Part shown: in pieces, positions 8,376 through 18,887 of the stretch
Position numbering within the stretch: the first letter of the stretch is position 1
Layout: every line of letters begins with the position of its first letter
Source of the DNA: Paenibacillus sp. CC-CFT747
GTDB taxonomy: Bacteria; Bacillota; Bacilli; Paenibacillales; NBRC-103111
Direction: 5' to 3'
NCBI GenBank assembly: GCA_030323305.1
Contig: CP106741.1
Location: 1,576,001 to 1,640,000 of the forward strand
DNA length: 64,000 bases
Notes under the pieces: generated by a model
The model's database searches: none
Seen by the model: only the letters and a program-made list of their open reading frames with translations
What the model was told of the DNA's origin: nothing
Made by a program: the position numbers and the translations under genes

Positions 8376-10634
8376 AATTTTCTCCTCCGGTTAGCCGATT
8401 GGTCTGCCGCTTCGTTTCGGCGGTAATCACTTGGCGATAATCCGTAATATTTTTTGAACGTATTGGTGAAGGTTGAGGAATTCAAATACCCGGTCAGCTC
8501 CCCGATCTCCGAGACGCTCTTGTCGGTCGTCTTCAGGAGCTCTTTCGCATGGGAGAGCCGTACCCGGTTCAGGTAATCAACGAAATTGACGCCGAACGTC
8601 TTCTTGAAATAATTGGAGAAATATTTCGGCGTCGTTCCATAAGCCTCTGCCATTGCATCGAGGTGAAGGTTCTCCCGGTAGCTGCTCTTGAGATGATGCG
8701 CAATGGCCGCCGGATTCAGCTTCGTTTTCCAGCTGGAGGCTCCCTTGGCCGCAATAATCTCTGCCGCCTCAAACAGCGCCTCCCGGATTTCCTCGACGCT
8801 TAAAGAGACCTCGAGCTTCCGAAGAAAAGCTGACTCCAGCGCAAGAATGTCCTGCCCGTCGGCATCGCTCATCTCGAGAGGCCGCAGCAGGCAGTAGAAC
8901 AAGGTGCGCGCCACCGCGTCCAGCTGGTGATGGTGAACATGCCGCCGGACGTTCTCCGTTAGGACGGCATCCACCGCGGCCTGGCAGTCCGCCACATTGC
9001 CCCCGGCAAGCGTATTCGCCGCCTTCTCGATTTCATCGAGGGGAAAATGGGCTTTCCAGGTAAAGCGGATGGCCCCGTAATCGATGACGGCATCCCGGGA
9101 ATCCGCCTGCCGGTAGAGCCGGCAGTCCAACAGATCACGGTAGGCGGCCGGGCAGTTCCCGATCTTCGATTCGTAGAACCGGCTGACCGCCGCCGTTGCC
9201 GAGAAGCTCTGCCAAGCCCCTCCTCGGCCCGCTCCAGGAAGGAGCGGATCTGCCGGACGGCCTCTTCCCGTTCTGTGAAACGTTTGACTCCGATAAGGGC
9301 AAGGAAGGACAACCGGGACGCATGAAACACGAACACCCGGGTCGTCAGCCGGCTTCCGAGCCCGGCTTCAATTGCTTCGGCGAGCTCTTCCACCGAATCC
9401 AGAGGGCCTTCCCCCCGGGCTCGGGACGCAGCTGGAAGGACGCCAGCACGAAGCCCTTCTCCTGGAAGAACTCGGAGAAGGACTGCTGCGTTCTCAGCTC
9501 CTTCGTCCGTGACAACGGCACTCCGTCGAGCGCCTGCAGGAAGGCGTCCCGCCGCATGTCCGCCCGGTCGAGCTCGAGCTGTTCCTTCAGCCGTTCGTTC
9601 TCCTTCTGCAGACGGCCGACGCCGGCCAAAATCGTCCCAAAATCGGCTGTCCCCCTTTCCCGACCGCCGACCAGCTTGACGATTTGGGAAACCGGCTTAT
9701 ACAGATACCGGCTGAGCAGGATGGACAGCAGAATAGCGATTCCGATGGCAATTCCCATAATCGTCCGGTTCGCCGAAGCGACCGACTGCAGATTGGCGAA
9801 CTGGTACGGGGCCTTGTTGATGTAAAGGAACCCGTTGAAGTCCGAGCGGTAGAAGGTGTATTCGTAATCTTTACGCTGAACCGTTCCGTCGGGGCCGACT
9901 CCCCTGTTCATGTCATTCAGAAGCTGAACCAGATCCCAGCTGTCCTCCGTGTTGAGCACCGCATTCCGCTCTTCGTCCAGCACGAGAAGCGAGGTCCCCT
10001 CCATCATGGCTTCCTGATTGGCCTGACGGAGAAGCTTATCCGCATCCATGAAAACCATGATGTTCTGGTCGGCCACTTGATTGTTGCTAAGCACCACAAG
10101 CAGCTTGCGGGATGGCCCGTTCCGTGCCGAATAATAATCGGCCGGGTAAATTTTCTGCGGATGCTTGTTCAATGCCGTGGATTTCCAATACGCCGCCGAG
10201 TAGGTCCGGTTGTTGTACTTCTGTCCGATCAGCTCACTAAGATCGATGGTTCCCGTGGACGTTATGGCCAAATCCGCCCCTTTGTAGAACAGCACCACAT
10301 CCTCGATGTAGTTATTGGCGGAGATGACAGTCCCGATCTGCTTCTGAAGCATATACACGCTGTGCATGTCCAGGTTTCCCGAGCCGTCGATGGCGCGATA
10401 AGGCAGCACGTTGATGGAGAAGATGATGTCGTTAACATCCTTGAAGCTTTCATCAAACGAGCGGATGATGTTCTTTACGACGAGCTGGTTGTTCTCTTTG
10501 ACCTCGTTGTAGATGCCCGAGATGGAGTTGCGGAACACCATGTAGTTCGACGTAAACATGATGATGGCCACCAGCAGCAGAGCGAAGAAGATGCGCAGCA
10601 GGCCTTGGTTCGCAGTCATACGGAATCTAAGCAT
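8372..10634 (-). CDS. Membrane-bound AraC family sensor-regulator, YesN-like (frameshifts near 9415 and 9225)
   Basis: About 754 residues after two repairs. A membrane segment at residues about 12-32 is followed by an extracellular sensor of about 250 residues, then a second membrane segment (about 287-308, IMGIAIGIAILLSILLS). A cytosolic linker and a C-terminal AraC double helix-turn-helix follow (HLDAMAEAYGTTPKYFSNYF, then SVSEIGELTGYLNSSTFTN). Each break is one G lost from a GGGGGG or GGGG run. This architecture is standard in Paenibacillus next to LplA/LplB/YtcP sugar transporters, where it is thought to sense a sugar outside the cell and switch on the adjacent genes. Its start is 75 bases after the permease stop. 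Confidence 0.85.
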
Positions 10635-10708
10635 CTCCGAGCCCCTTTGTCGTTAGCAGGGAAACCGGAACGGTTTCGCATAGAAACCTTATTCGACAAA
10701 AAGAGCCA

Positions 10709-11583
10709 TTATCCCTTCTCGGAGCCGAGCATGATTCCTTTTGCAAAATATTTCTGGGCAAACGGGTAAACGAGCAGTACCGGAACCATGGACACGAAAA
10801 TAGTCGCGTTCTTCATCGCCTGTGGGGTGATGGCCGACTGGTCGACCAGGCTGTTCTGCTGGGTTGTATCGAAGAACAGCATATCCCTCAGCACGACCTG
10901 GAGCGGATAGAGCTTCGTATCGTTCAGGTAGATCATAGGAATAAAGAAGCTGTTCCAGTGGCCCATGAAATAGAACAAGCCGATGGAGGCGAGCGCCGGC
11001 TTCGAAAGCGGCAGAATGATGCTGAAGAGGATCCGGTATTCGGATGCCCCGTCGATCAAGGCCGATTCGCGCAGGGAGCCGGACATGTTCTCGTAGAAGC
11101 TCTTCAGAATAAGCAGCTCCATCGTCCAGATGGCGTTCGGGATAACGATGGCCCAGATCGAGTCGATCATGTGCAGCTTCTGCACGATCAGATAAGTAGG
11201 AATGATCCCGCCGTTCAGGAACATCGTCAGGACGATCGCAATCATAAAGTACTTGCGGCCAAAAAGTTCGGACGCGACAGCGGATAAGCCGCCACTGCCG
11301 TCATGAGCAGGTTAATCCCCGTGCCGAGCGTGGTATAAATGATGGTATTCAGGTACGCCCGCGGAATTTTGGGATCGTTGAAAATCTTCTGGTAAGCTTC
11401 CAGGGTGAAGCCCTTCGGCCACAGGAAGACCTTGTTCTGCACGATATAAGCCGTATCGCTGAAGGAGATGGCTACGATATAGATGACCGGATAGAGGGTG
11501 ACCACGCCTACCAGACCGAGGATGAGCACAAGCACCCAGTCGAGAAGCGTATAACGTGATCGTGCGGCCCTGATGCTTACCAT
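10709..11583 (-). CDS. Carbohydrate ABC transporter permease, YtcP/LplC type (frameshift near 11263)
   Basis: About 291 residues after adding one T to the TTTTT run near 11263 (SRPNFFGRKYFMIAIVLTMF). The ABC permease EAA-like loop is seen as ESALIDGASEYRILFSIILP. There are about six membrane segments. The start is ATG 11583, preceded by AGGGGGAAAGG; a longer version from 11613 lacks a ribosome site. The first bases overlap the end of lplB. It is one of the two inner channel subunits for the sugar bound by the 12659-14263 lipoprotein. No ATPase gene is nearby; such systems usually share a general MsmX-like ATPase encoded elsewhere. Confidence 0.9.
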
Positions 11584-12529
11584 AATCCTTTCCCCCTGCG
11601 CGTTTGCTGACAAAATTCGTGATGAGCAGCATGACCAGGGCGATCATGGACTCGAACAGCCCGACGGCTGCGGCATAGCTGTAGTTTGTTTCCAGCAGCC
11701 CTTTGCGGTACACATATGTGGAGAAGACGTCGGCCACCTCATAGGTCATCGGGCTATACAGAAGGAGAACCTTCTCATAGCCGATCCGGAACATGGCTCC
11801 ACTCTTCAGGATGAACATGATGACAATGGTCGGCATGATGCTCGGAATGGTAATGTAGCGCATCATATGAAACCGGCTCGCTCCGTCCACCTTGGCCGCT
11901 TCATAGAGCGAAGGATCAATCGCGGCGATGGCCGCCAGGTAGATGATGGCATCGTAGCCCATATGCTGCCAGATGTCGGTAGAGATGTAGATGGTCCGGA
12001 ACCATTCCGGTGCCGCCAGGAAATAGGTCGGGGTGAACCCGAATGCTTTTAACAGCTCGTTAATTAAACCGTGTGTCGGCGACAGGAAGTCGATAATCAT
12101 ACTGCTGACAATAACGACGGAAAGAAACGAGGGCAGGTAACTGAACGTTTGAACCCATTTCTTGAACCGGATAAACCGGACTTCGTTAAGCATAACGGCG
12201 AACAGAATCGGAAACGGAAACGCCCACAGGAGCGTGAAAAGGCCGAGCAGCAGAGTGTTACGGAAAAGAATTAAGAAGTCCGGGCTGTCAAAAAACCGGC
12301 GGAAATGCTCCAGACCGACCCACGGGCTGTCCAGAATCCCCTGATATACATTGTAGTCCTTGAACGCGATGATCAGGCCGTAAATCGGGCCGTACCGGAA
12401 AAGGATAAAGAACACGATACAGGGAAGAAAAAGGATAAGAAGCTGACGGTCTTGTTTAATATGGCGCCAAACTGACGAAAGGCGGGACGGGTTCTTCTGC
12501 CTCGTCAGCTCCGCTTGTGTCAACTGCAT
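11577..12529 (-). CDS. Carbohydrate ABC transporter permease, LplB type (frameshift near 11590)
   Basis: Permease of about 317 residues with six membrane segments. The EAA loop reads YEAAKVDGASRFHMMRYITIP (residues about 213-233). In the raw frame translation runs on as nonsense to 11312; one G added to the GGGGG run near 11590 gives the C-terminus GGKGLW and stop TAA at 11577-11579, typical of LplB proteins. That stop overlaps the ytcP ATG, so the two permeases are coupled. It partners YtcP in sugar import. Confidence 0.9.
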
Positions 12530-12548
12530 GGCCCCTCCTCCTACTCTT

Positions 12549-12594
12549 TAGGACCGGGACCCCGGAGAGAAGTCTCCCCAGGGTATCGGTGTCC
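12549..12594 (-). promoter_or_regulatory. Intercistronic stem-loop between the solute-binding protein and permease genes
   Basis: Read on the minus strand, ACCC-TGG-GGAGA pairs with TCTCC-G-GGGT around CTTC, with outer GGAC/GTCC pairing. It lies in the 129-base gap after the binding-protein gene. Such hairpins commonly protect the binding-protein mRNA and lower downstream expression; that role is inferred. Confidence 0.4.
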
Positions 12595-12658
12595 TTTTTC
12601 TTGGGATTGCTTGTTGGTATTGCTGGATAGCCTGCTTGGTTACATGAGAGATGAAAGC

Positions 12659-14263
12659 TTACTTGCCTTCGTCAAAGCGCTTCTGAGCGGAGTTGTACGC
12701 ATCTACCATCTTCTTAGCGCCCAGCTTCTCGGCGTTCTGCGTCCACTCGGTCCATTGAGCGTCGCCGAATTCTTTCTTCATGATGTACTTGGCGGCAAAC
12801 TCGTTAGCCGCTTTGTCAAGGGAAGTGCGGATGTCGGCGATCGTCTTCGACTCATCGTCGTTGAACTTAAGGACCGGATCCAGCGGCTCATATTTCTTGC
12901 CGTTGTTGATCTTGTCTTGAGCTTCTTTTTCTTTCTCCGTGAAGTTGAAGTATACGCTCTGCTTGTTAGGACGGAGGTACATGCCTTCGAGCCACATGCC
13001 ATACTTCGTTTCCAGCGCCTTGATGTCTACGTTAGGAACGTCCTTCAGCTCAGGATAAACCGGCTTGCCGTTCTCCATTTTGTACGTTTCGCCCTCGATT
13101 CCCATCGTAACGAGCGAGGAACCCGACGGACTCGTCAAGTAGTCGAGCAGCTTCAGAGCAATTTCCTTGTTCTTGCCGTTAGGTACGACGATACCGAAGT
13201 TGCTGATCTTAGGCAGGCTGCGGACATGGCCGGTCGGACCTACCGGGTTGCCGTAGCGGAGGTTGTACTCCGGATTCTGGGATTTTACTTGGTTCGCGAA
13301 CGAATCCAGGCGGCCGATCCAGTCGAAGGTGACGAACGATTTGTTGTTGGTCGTCATTTTAGCCGTCCAGGAAGCGTCGGTATCGGTCAGGAACTCCGGA
13401 TCCATCAGCCCTTCGTTGTACAGCTTCTTCATGAAGTCGAGCTCGGCCTTGAATTCAGCCGCCATATAGGCGCTCTTCCACGTCTTGTCCTTCTCGTCAT
13501 AGTAAGCAGGGAAATCATTCCCGCCTACGCCCCAGCCGTAAGCCCAGTCACGGAAAATGTTCTCTTTGGTCTTGGAGGCGTACGGATAGGATTGCGGATA
13601 AGCTTCCTTCAGCTTCTTAAGCGCATTGTAGAACTCATCCGTGTTCGTCCATTCCTTGATGCCTGCTTTATCGAAGATATCTTTGCGGTACAGGAAGCCG
13701 TGGTTAACATCGCGGTTCAGTCCGTAAATCGGCCAGACGTACATGTTGTTCTTGTCATCGGACCACGATTTCATGACCCAGTTGTTTTCTTTATCGTCCG
13801 CATACAGCTTCTTGAAGTTCGGAAGCTCGTTTAAGTATTGGTTGATCGGAGTAAGGGCTCCTTGCGCCCCCATCTTGTTAACCTCGGTCTGGGTTTGTCC
13901 GTGGAAAATGTCCGGAAGCTTGCCGGAAGCCACCACGACTTTCAGCTTATCTTTATAGGTTTGTGGGGAGTACGCCTGAATTTCCAGCTTGATCCCGGTC
14001 CGCTTTTCGATTTCCTTGATGACCATGGAATCGGCAAGGTTCGGGTTTTCGCTTACGAGCATCCAAGTAAGAGTAGTGGGCTTGTCAACGATCGGAAGCT
14101 TGATTCCTCCCGTGTCCCCATAATTCGCTGCCGCTGCCGGCGCACTTGCCGCCGGAGACGGGCTCTGTCCTGAGGCACCGTCTTTACCGCCTCCGCAGCC
14201 CGCAAATACGGTTGCCATGGCGGACAAGGTTAGCACCACGGACATTCTCTTTTTCGTTACCAT
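12659..14263 (-). CDS. Extracellular solute-binding lipoprotein (LplA-like) of a sugar ABC transporter
   Basis: 534 intact residues. The signal peptide MVTKKRMSVVLTLSAMATVF ends in the lipobox AGC (Cys 22) and a Gly/Ser/Pro/Ala-rich linker to about residue 45. The rest is a family 1-type binding protein of the large (about 500-residue) class used by LplA/YtcQ systems for oligosaccharides, with TNNKSFVTFDWIGR and a conserved NGKNKEIALKLLDYL-like stretch. It is the first and probably most expressed gene of a five-gene minus-strand operon (binding protein, LplB, YtcP, AraC sensor, dehydrogenase). The cargo sugar is not identifiable from sequence. Confidence 0.9.
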   Translation of the reverse strand: MVTKKRMSVVLTLSAMATVFAGCGGGKDGASGQSPSPAASAPAAAANYGDTGGIKLPIVDKPTTLTWMLVSENPNLADSMVIKEIEKRTGIKLEIQAYSPQTYKDKLKVVVASGKLPDIFHGQTQTEVNKMGAQGALTPINQYLNELPNFKKLYADDKENNWVMKSWSDDKNNMYVWPIYGLNRDVNHGFLYRKDIFDKAGIKEWTNTDEFYNALKKLKEAYPQSYPYASKTKENIFRDWAYGWGVGGNDFPAYYDEKDKTWKSAYMAAEFKAELDFMKKLYNEGLMDPEFLTDTDASWTAKMTTNNKSFVTFDWIGRLDSFANQVKSQNPEYNLRYGNPVGPTGHVRSLPKISNFGIVVPNGKNKEIALKLLDYLTSPSGSSLVTMGIEGETYKMENGKPVYPELKDVPNVDIKALETKYGMWLEGMYLRPNKQSVYFNFTEKEKEAQDKINNGKKYEPLDPVLKFNDDESKTIADIRTSLDKAANEFAAKYIMKKEFGDAQWTEWTQNAEKLGAKKMVDAYNSAQKRFDEGK

Positions 14264-15022
14264 CTTGACTCCTCCTTCTAAAAGGTCACGCTTGTTTGCC
14301 CTCGAGCCCGAGCCGTTACCCGGCTTTCTGCGCCCTTTGGCTTAGGTCTGATTATAGGAAGAGGCGAGGGAAACCGTAAAGTAAGGGTTTTCATAAGATT
14401 GGGAAATTTCCGCGGTTATCATGACTAAAGCGGCTCAACCCCTTGTTATTACTGGTTTTTCGGCGTGTGGAAAATGAACAAGGGATAGAAAATAAGCAAA
14501 TGACGGGAAGAAAACAGGGCTTGCCGGAAAGGAAAAAGGATAGCCGATGAACGGAACAAACCGGGCTGGAAGGCTTATTCTGATCTCTTCCGCTAGCGCC
14601 AAAAGAGGCCCTGAAAAGGGAAAACCGCCAAACTTCCGCCCTAGCGGGTATCCTGGTTGATAACGCAAGTCCTCATAATTTCGTATTAGAAGACACCGGT
14701 TCCTTACTATTCGGCTAAGCGTTATCGATTGGGCAGGCTTTCAGGCAGGCGGCCGATGAGCCCGTGCGAACGGATAAGCCTTTGGAAGCCGGATGTCCTG
14801 TACAATAGAGCGTTGTGTACCGCCTTTCAGAGAAACCGTATCGGGGCTCTGACGGTATGGGAAGGGCCTTTGGCCACGTTTTTTCTAATACAACAGTAGG
14901 AAAATATTGTAAAATGATAGGGAAAAATATTTCCCGGGAAAGTCTGGAGCAGCAGATTTCGACTTAAGAAAAGGCGGGATTGCAGCCTGAAATCAGGAGT
15001 CCCCCAACTTCCTTCCTTATGC
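14264..15022. other. Intergenic region, no convincing gene
   Basis: About 760 bases between the binding-protein start and the next terminator. Short frames exist on the minus strand (14435-14668, 14827-15033), but they have no ribosome site and unnatural composition. It must hold the promoter of the ABC operon (14264-14450). A GGGAAATTTCC palindrome is at 14400-14410. Nothing else is supported. Confidence 0.5.
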
Positions 15023-15060
15023 AAAAAGGCCAAAACCTTTGTAGAGTAAGGATTTTGGCC
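15023..15060 (-). terminator. Intrinsic terminator of the sigma/DUF4179 operon
   Basis: GGCCAAAACCTT (15028-15039) pairs with AAGGATTTTGGCC (15048-15060), with one bulged A. On the minus strand the stem is followed by TTTTTGC. It lies 60 bases past the DUF4179 stop. Confidence 0.8.
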
Positions 15061-15119
15061 GCCTTCTCATAATAAATTGCAATTAAGTAATGCAAAGTAT
15101 TACTAAATAACCCCTGGGA

Positions 15120-16456
15120 TTACTTTTGAATCGGAATGATCATCTCCAGCCCCTCGGCATAGTTCGGCTCGGGCAGCTCTCGGGTGACAAAGGTCAGCTT
15201 CTGGTTCGGACGGAACGCAGGAAATTCCCTAAGGAACATATGGCGGCCGGGGTCGACCGTCTCGGTCCGTCTGTCGAGCAGCAGATACTTGCGCCCCGTC
15301 TCGTCCTCCATCCACAACTGGGTTGACTGAAGGAAGGGCTGGCTGCCTTCGGTCTGGTAATGGACAAGCGTTTTGTCCTTCAGAAACTCCACTCGGGTAA
15401 TCTTGAGCTGTCCCGTCTCCCCTTGGGAAAGAACAAGGGGATGCTCCTCATCCGGGGCGGATTCCATAGGGACCCGGGTTTCTTTTAGAGGAACCGAGGC
15501 TTCGAGGCCGCCTTCGATGACGGGACGGACGGTTACGGATTGAGGGATCTTCTGCGCAGGGCCGAAAAGCTGCTTGAAATCCGCGATTTCAAAATCTCCT
15601 GCGGTTCGACCTCCGCCTCCTCCGCTTCGCCGCTCGAACACCACTCCTTGTTCATCCACCAGATCGTAGTTGATAAAGCGGTCGAACGACTTCGGCTGCT
15701 TGATTTGAACATCCAACTCGGTGGAGCTCGGCGTGAAGACGATTTTCCGAACGGTCAGCGTCAGGTCTCCGGAAGATTGGGTTTTCATGGGCATCACGAC
15801 TGTGTTCGTGGAGGTCATCCTGCGGACCGGGAAGGTAAAGGCCCATTTCCCTTCCTTCCCTCCTATCCGGGAGACGGTCATGGTCACCTCAAAATGCTCC
15901 GGCAGCCACGTCTCCGGAGTAAGATTGATGACCCCGGCATACGTATGCTCGTCCATCCGGTTTCCGGATTGGCTGCCCGCAAAGGACACCGGCTTGCCGT
16001 CAATGGCATACCGTACGCTTTCCAGCTCCCCGGCTGGCCGGTAGCGGTTTGGAGATACCCGATGGACAGGCGCGTCCCGTCGTATAGGGCCTCCGAGATC
16101 CGCAGCTCGATTCCCTGGTCGTCGGCCTGCTGATCCACCGTGGTCACCAATCCCTTCTCGTCCGCCGCTTGGAGTCCGAAGTCGCCGGCGAGCCGAAACA
16201 CGGATGCTACGCCGGGCACTTGACGAAGCTGGGCGGCGGCCGCAGGAGAAACGAAGGCCGAGCCGAGAACCGCAAGAGCCGTTACAGCCGCGGCGGCGGT
16301 GCCCCAAGCCCATGGACGCCAGGGGCGAAGGGCTGGCCGGCGGTCCGGCAAACAGGCAAGGGTAAGCTCGATCCGGGAACGAACCCCGTCCGGCAGTTCC
16401 TTGGGCTTGTCTTCCAGCAGGTGGTCCAGGCGGGCATCCAGATTAGCACGGCTCAT
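15120..16456 (-). CDS. DUF4179-type anti-sigma factor-like membrane protein (frameshift near 16030)
   Basis: About 445 residues after adding one G to the GGGG run near 16030. A short cytosolic N-terminus (MSRANLDARLDHLLED) is followed by one membrane segment (about 50-70, WGTAAAAVTALAVLGSAFVS). The large extracytoplasmic part fits DUF4179 followed by DUF5643-like beta-rich sequence. Single-pass proteins of this build are commonly encoded right after ECF sigma factors and hold them inactive until an envelope signal arrives. The start overlaps the sigma gene by 14 bases, so the two are coupled. The signal is unknown. Confidence 0.8.
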
Positions 16457-16979
16457 AGGTCATCTTCCTTTCTTCCGGTCCTTCCAGCCATTCGGCCAGC
16501 AGCTGACGCGCCCGATGAAGGCGGGATTTTATCGTGCCTTCCGGGGCTTCAAGCAATTCCGCAATCTCTTTAAGCGGCATGTCCTCATAATAATGAAGCG
16601 TCACCACGAGCCTCAGGGTTTCCTCCAGCCGGTCCACGGCTTTTCGCAGGTCTATGTTCTCATAAGCGTCCGTTGAGAAGGCCTCGGCGGGAATCTCATC
16701 AACGGCCACGGTGCGGCTGTCCCGGCGCATCAGCCGCCGGCATTCGTTGATCAGGATCCGGCACAGCCAGGTTTTGAAATAGGCGGGCTCTTTCAGCGAG
16801 GGCAGGGCGTTCCACGCCTTCAGGATCGTTTCCTGAATGGCATCGGCGCAGTCCTCGTCCCGGCGAAGCATCGACCGGGCTACGCCATAGAGACTGAGCT
16901 CCAGTGTCCGGATCAGGCGGGCAAACGCCTCCTTGTCCCCTCGGCGGGCAAGCTTGATATCGGATAGCGACGGTGACAA
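16443..16979 (-). CDS. ECF RNA polymerase sigma factor (sigma-70 family)
   Basis: 178 intact residues. Region 2 spans about 20-85 (YGVARSMLRRDEDCADAIQE, then FKTWLCRILINECR). Region 4 spans about 120-165 (LHYYEDMPLKEIAELL, then EGTIKSRLHRARQLL). There is no region 3, as expected for ECF sigma factors. It is co-transcribed and overlaps with a DUF4179 membrane protein that probably acts as its anti-sigma factor. A TATAAT (17039-17044) and a perfect palindrome (17025-17040) precede the start, so an ordinary promoter under an extra DNA-binding regulator is possible. Confidence 0.92.
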   Translation of the reverse strand: MSPSLSDIKLARRGDKEAFARLIRTLELSLYGVARSMLRRDEDCADAIQETILKAWNALPSLKEPAYFKTWLCRILINECRRLMRRDSRTVAVDEIPAEAFSTDAYENIDLRKAVDRLEETLRLVVTLHYYEDMPLKEIAELLEAPEGTIKSRLHRARQLLAEWLEGPEERKMTYEPC

Positions 16980-17024
16980 GCACGTTCTCCTCCTTGCGGC
17001 GGTTCCCGTAGGACCGCCTTATGT

Positions 17025-17044
17025 ATGCTTCCGGAAGCATTATA
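17025..17044 (-). promoter_or_regulatory. -10 element with overlapping perfect palindrome upstream of the ECF sigma gene
   Basis: On the minus strand TATAAT (17044-17039) runs into the perfect 16-bp inverted repeat ATGCTTCCGGAAGCAT (17025-17040), which covers the expected transcription start. The position suits a repressor operator. No matching regulator was recognised nearby and no good -35 was seen. Confidence 0.45.
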
Positions 17045-17108
17045 ACAATTAGATAAAGGAAGAGGGGATCCGGTTCACCTGCGGCCGAAACTTTTTTGGC
17101 GGCAGCGC

Positions 17109-17133
17109 AAAAAAACCGTCCCGGGGACGGTTT
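17109..17133 (-). terminator. Intrinsic terminator after the 17179 gene
   Basis: AAACCGTCCC and GGGACGGTTT form a 10-bp stem with almost no loop. On the minus strand it is followed by a run of Ts. It sits 46 bases past the 17179-17622 stop. Confidence 0.75.
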
Positions 17134-17178
17134 ACGCGGCCATAATGTCTAACGAACCAATCGTCCGATTACCGAGGA

Positions 17179-17622
17179 TCAGCTGCCCCGGTCTTCTTTT
17201 TGCCGATACCCCTCCCAGACGGTCTTGAACTCCTCCGCCGTCTCCCAGCCGGTACTCCCCTGCTTCTTCAGGTCCACCCCGGCAATCCGCTCCATGGCTA
17301 GAGCGGTCCAATATCCCACCAATCCGTTGGAGGAATCCTGGAGCCTTCTCTCCAGCGATGGGAGCGCTTCCTCTTCAAGCCCGACGATCTGCTCCCAAGC
17401 TGTGCTTTCCTTTATGTAATCATAGGGGTTCGAGCTTAAACCCTTGGCCGAATTCGCCTGAACTTCTTTCTCCAACTGATGGAACAGCAAAGCAAGCCTC
17501 GCGTCCATTTCGTTCTCATTGGCCTCCGTTGGCTGGCTCATGAATATGGCCGCGACCAGAAGCATCCCAAGCACCATAGCGGCCAGTGCGGACAGCGAAA
17601 CGAGCTTTTGGATACGGGTCAT
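17179..17622 (-). CDS. Hypothetical membrane-anchored or secreted protein
   Basis: 147 residues. One hydrophobic N-terminal segment (about 8-28, LSALAAMVLGMLLVAAIFM) without a lipobox acts as a signal peptide or anchor. The rest is helical and acidic, with a HEAT-like stretch (EALPSLERRLQDSSNGLVGYW) and WETAEEFKTVWEGYRQ near the end. I do not recognise the family. It is on the same strand as the sigma operon but has its own terminator. The frame is intact. Confidence 0.6.
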   Translation of the reverse strand: MTRIQKLVSLSALAAMVLGMLLVAAIFMSQPTEANENEMDARLALLFHQLEKEVQANSAKGLSSNPYDYIKESTAWEQIVGLEEEALPSLERRLQDSSNGLVGYWTALAMERIAGVDLKKQGSTGWETAEEFKTVWEGYRQKEDRGS

Positions 17623-17772
17623 CGTCTTCCCTGCCTTTCTCCATCCCTCTCTACAGGGTAGACAGCCCGAGCCGCTTAAAGGTTACGGAACGGCAGGAAT
17701 TTTTAGCATAGGACCGTTAGAACTCTAGGGAAAGGGCCGTCCAAGAAGGACACCGCGCCGGCTCGCCCGCCT

Positions 17773-18206
17773 TCAGGCCAAGGCTACGAGGATCGCACCC
17801 ACCACCATAAGGCCCACGCCCATCCCGCCCTGCAGACTGATCTTCTCGCCCAGAAAAAGTAAGCGAGGACGATCGCGAACACGACGCTCAGCCGGTCGAC
17901 CGGGGCCACTTGACCCACCTTTCCCAAGCGGAGAGCAAGAAAATAGAACAGCCAGGATAACGCACCCGCCACTCCGCTTAAAGCGATGAAGCCGATGGCT
18001 TTGCGGTTGCCGGTGATGACCGGGATCAAGTTCAGCTTGCCCTGCACCGTAATAACCCCCAGCAGGAAGACCGCCATGATCACGCTGCGTACCGCGGTGG
18101 CCACATTGGAATCGACGTCCTGCAGGCCCATTTTGCCGAAAAGGGCGACCAAGGCCCCCGTCACCGCTGCCAGAAGGGCATAAACCAGCCAAAGAGCATT
18201 TCCCAT
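17773..18206 (-). CDS. EamA/DMT-superfamily small transporter (frameshift near 17858)
   Basis: About 144 residues with five hydrophobic segments, the size of single-domain EamA proteins that work as dimers. One T added to the TTTTT run near 17858 restores a natural end (LAYFFLGEKISLQGGMGVGL). Start ATG 18206 is chosen because AAAGGA lies eight bases upstream; the ATG at 18215 falls inside that ribosome site. It is a metabolite or drug transporter of the inner membrane with unknown substrate. Confidence 0.7.
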
Positions 18207-18302
18207 GAGAACCATCCTTTGTCCTGTTTCCGTTTCTCCTGGTATGCGTCATTTCGGAGGTTTCCATTCATCGGCAGGCCGTCTCTTAGGCCAGTCCCGG
18301 CA

Positions 18303-18761
18303 TTAAGGAAGCCTTTCGGCCGAAGCACGGGGATGAATGCCCGTCCCCATCAAGCCAAGCGTGATCCCGTACAGCAGATGCCCAGCGAGCCACCAGGTCA
18401 GGAAGCCGGCATCAAAGTCATGCGGGGTATAAGCGGACAGAAACGAAGTCGGGTAAAGCAGCACCCCGATCCCGATGCCCGCTCCCGTTACCGCGGCCCA
18501 CCGCCGCTTGCCTGTCCATCTCCTGCGCAGAATGATCCGATGAATCACCCAGGCCGCGAGACAGGAAATCAGAAGGTGAAGGAGAAAGGCCGCCCCTTCC
18601 GGCAGGTCCGCCCCGCCCACCATGGGAAGATAATCGATTGTCAGTAGAATGACGTAGACCGGCTCGCCCGACCAGGCCTGGATCCCTTTGAAGAAACAGC
18701 CCAGAATCAGGCCGGCCGCCAAGCCGGGAATCCCGCCTCCCCGCCAGAAATAGGTTTTCAT
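18303..18761 (-). CDS. Conserved hypothetical membrane protein
   Basis: 152 residues with four hydrophobic segments (about 12-30, 38-55, 60-80 and 90-112) and a fifth near residues 122-142. The last segment carries HDFDAGFLTWWLAGHLLYG. It resembles small YqhR-like membrane proteins of Bacillales, but I cannot assign it. Intact, monocistronic, and divergent from the sensor kinase gene at 18888. Confidence 0.55.
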   Translation of the reverse strand: MKTYFWRGGGIPGLAAGLILGCFFKGIQAWSGEPVYVILLTIDYLPMVGGADLPEGAAFLLHLLISCLAAWVIHRIILRRRWTGKRRWAAVTGAGIGIGVLLYPTSFLSAYTPHDFDAGFLTWWLAGHLLYGITLGLMGTGIHPRASAERLP

Positions 18762-18887
18762 GCTGCCAGCTCCTTCCCATTAGATGAAATGCCCTTCCCT
18801 GGCTTATACTAAAAGAAACCGGCAACGAAAGCCATCCCTGCACGATCCCGCTACCGGGGACGGCATTATACGAAGGAGGGACCTGCC

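Noticed and set aside
11312..11576. Extended C-terminus of the LplB permease
   Set aside because: This part is an out-of-frame reading of ytcP. One added G ends LplB at 11577 with the usual GKGLW terminus.
14435..15033. Small minus-strand genes in the gap before the sigma operon
   Set aside because: No ribosome sites, odd composition, and the second crosses the terminator at 15023-15060.
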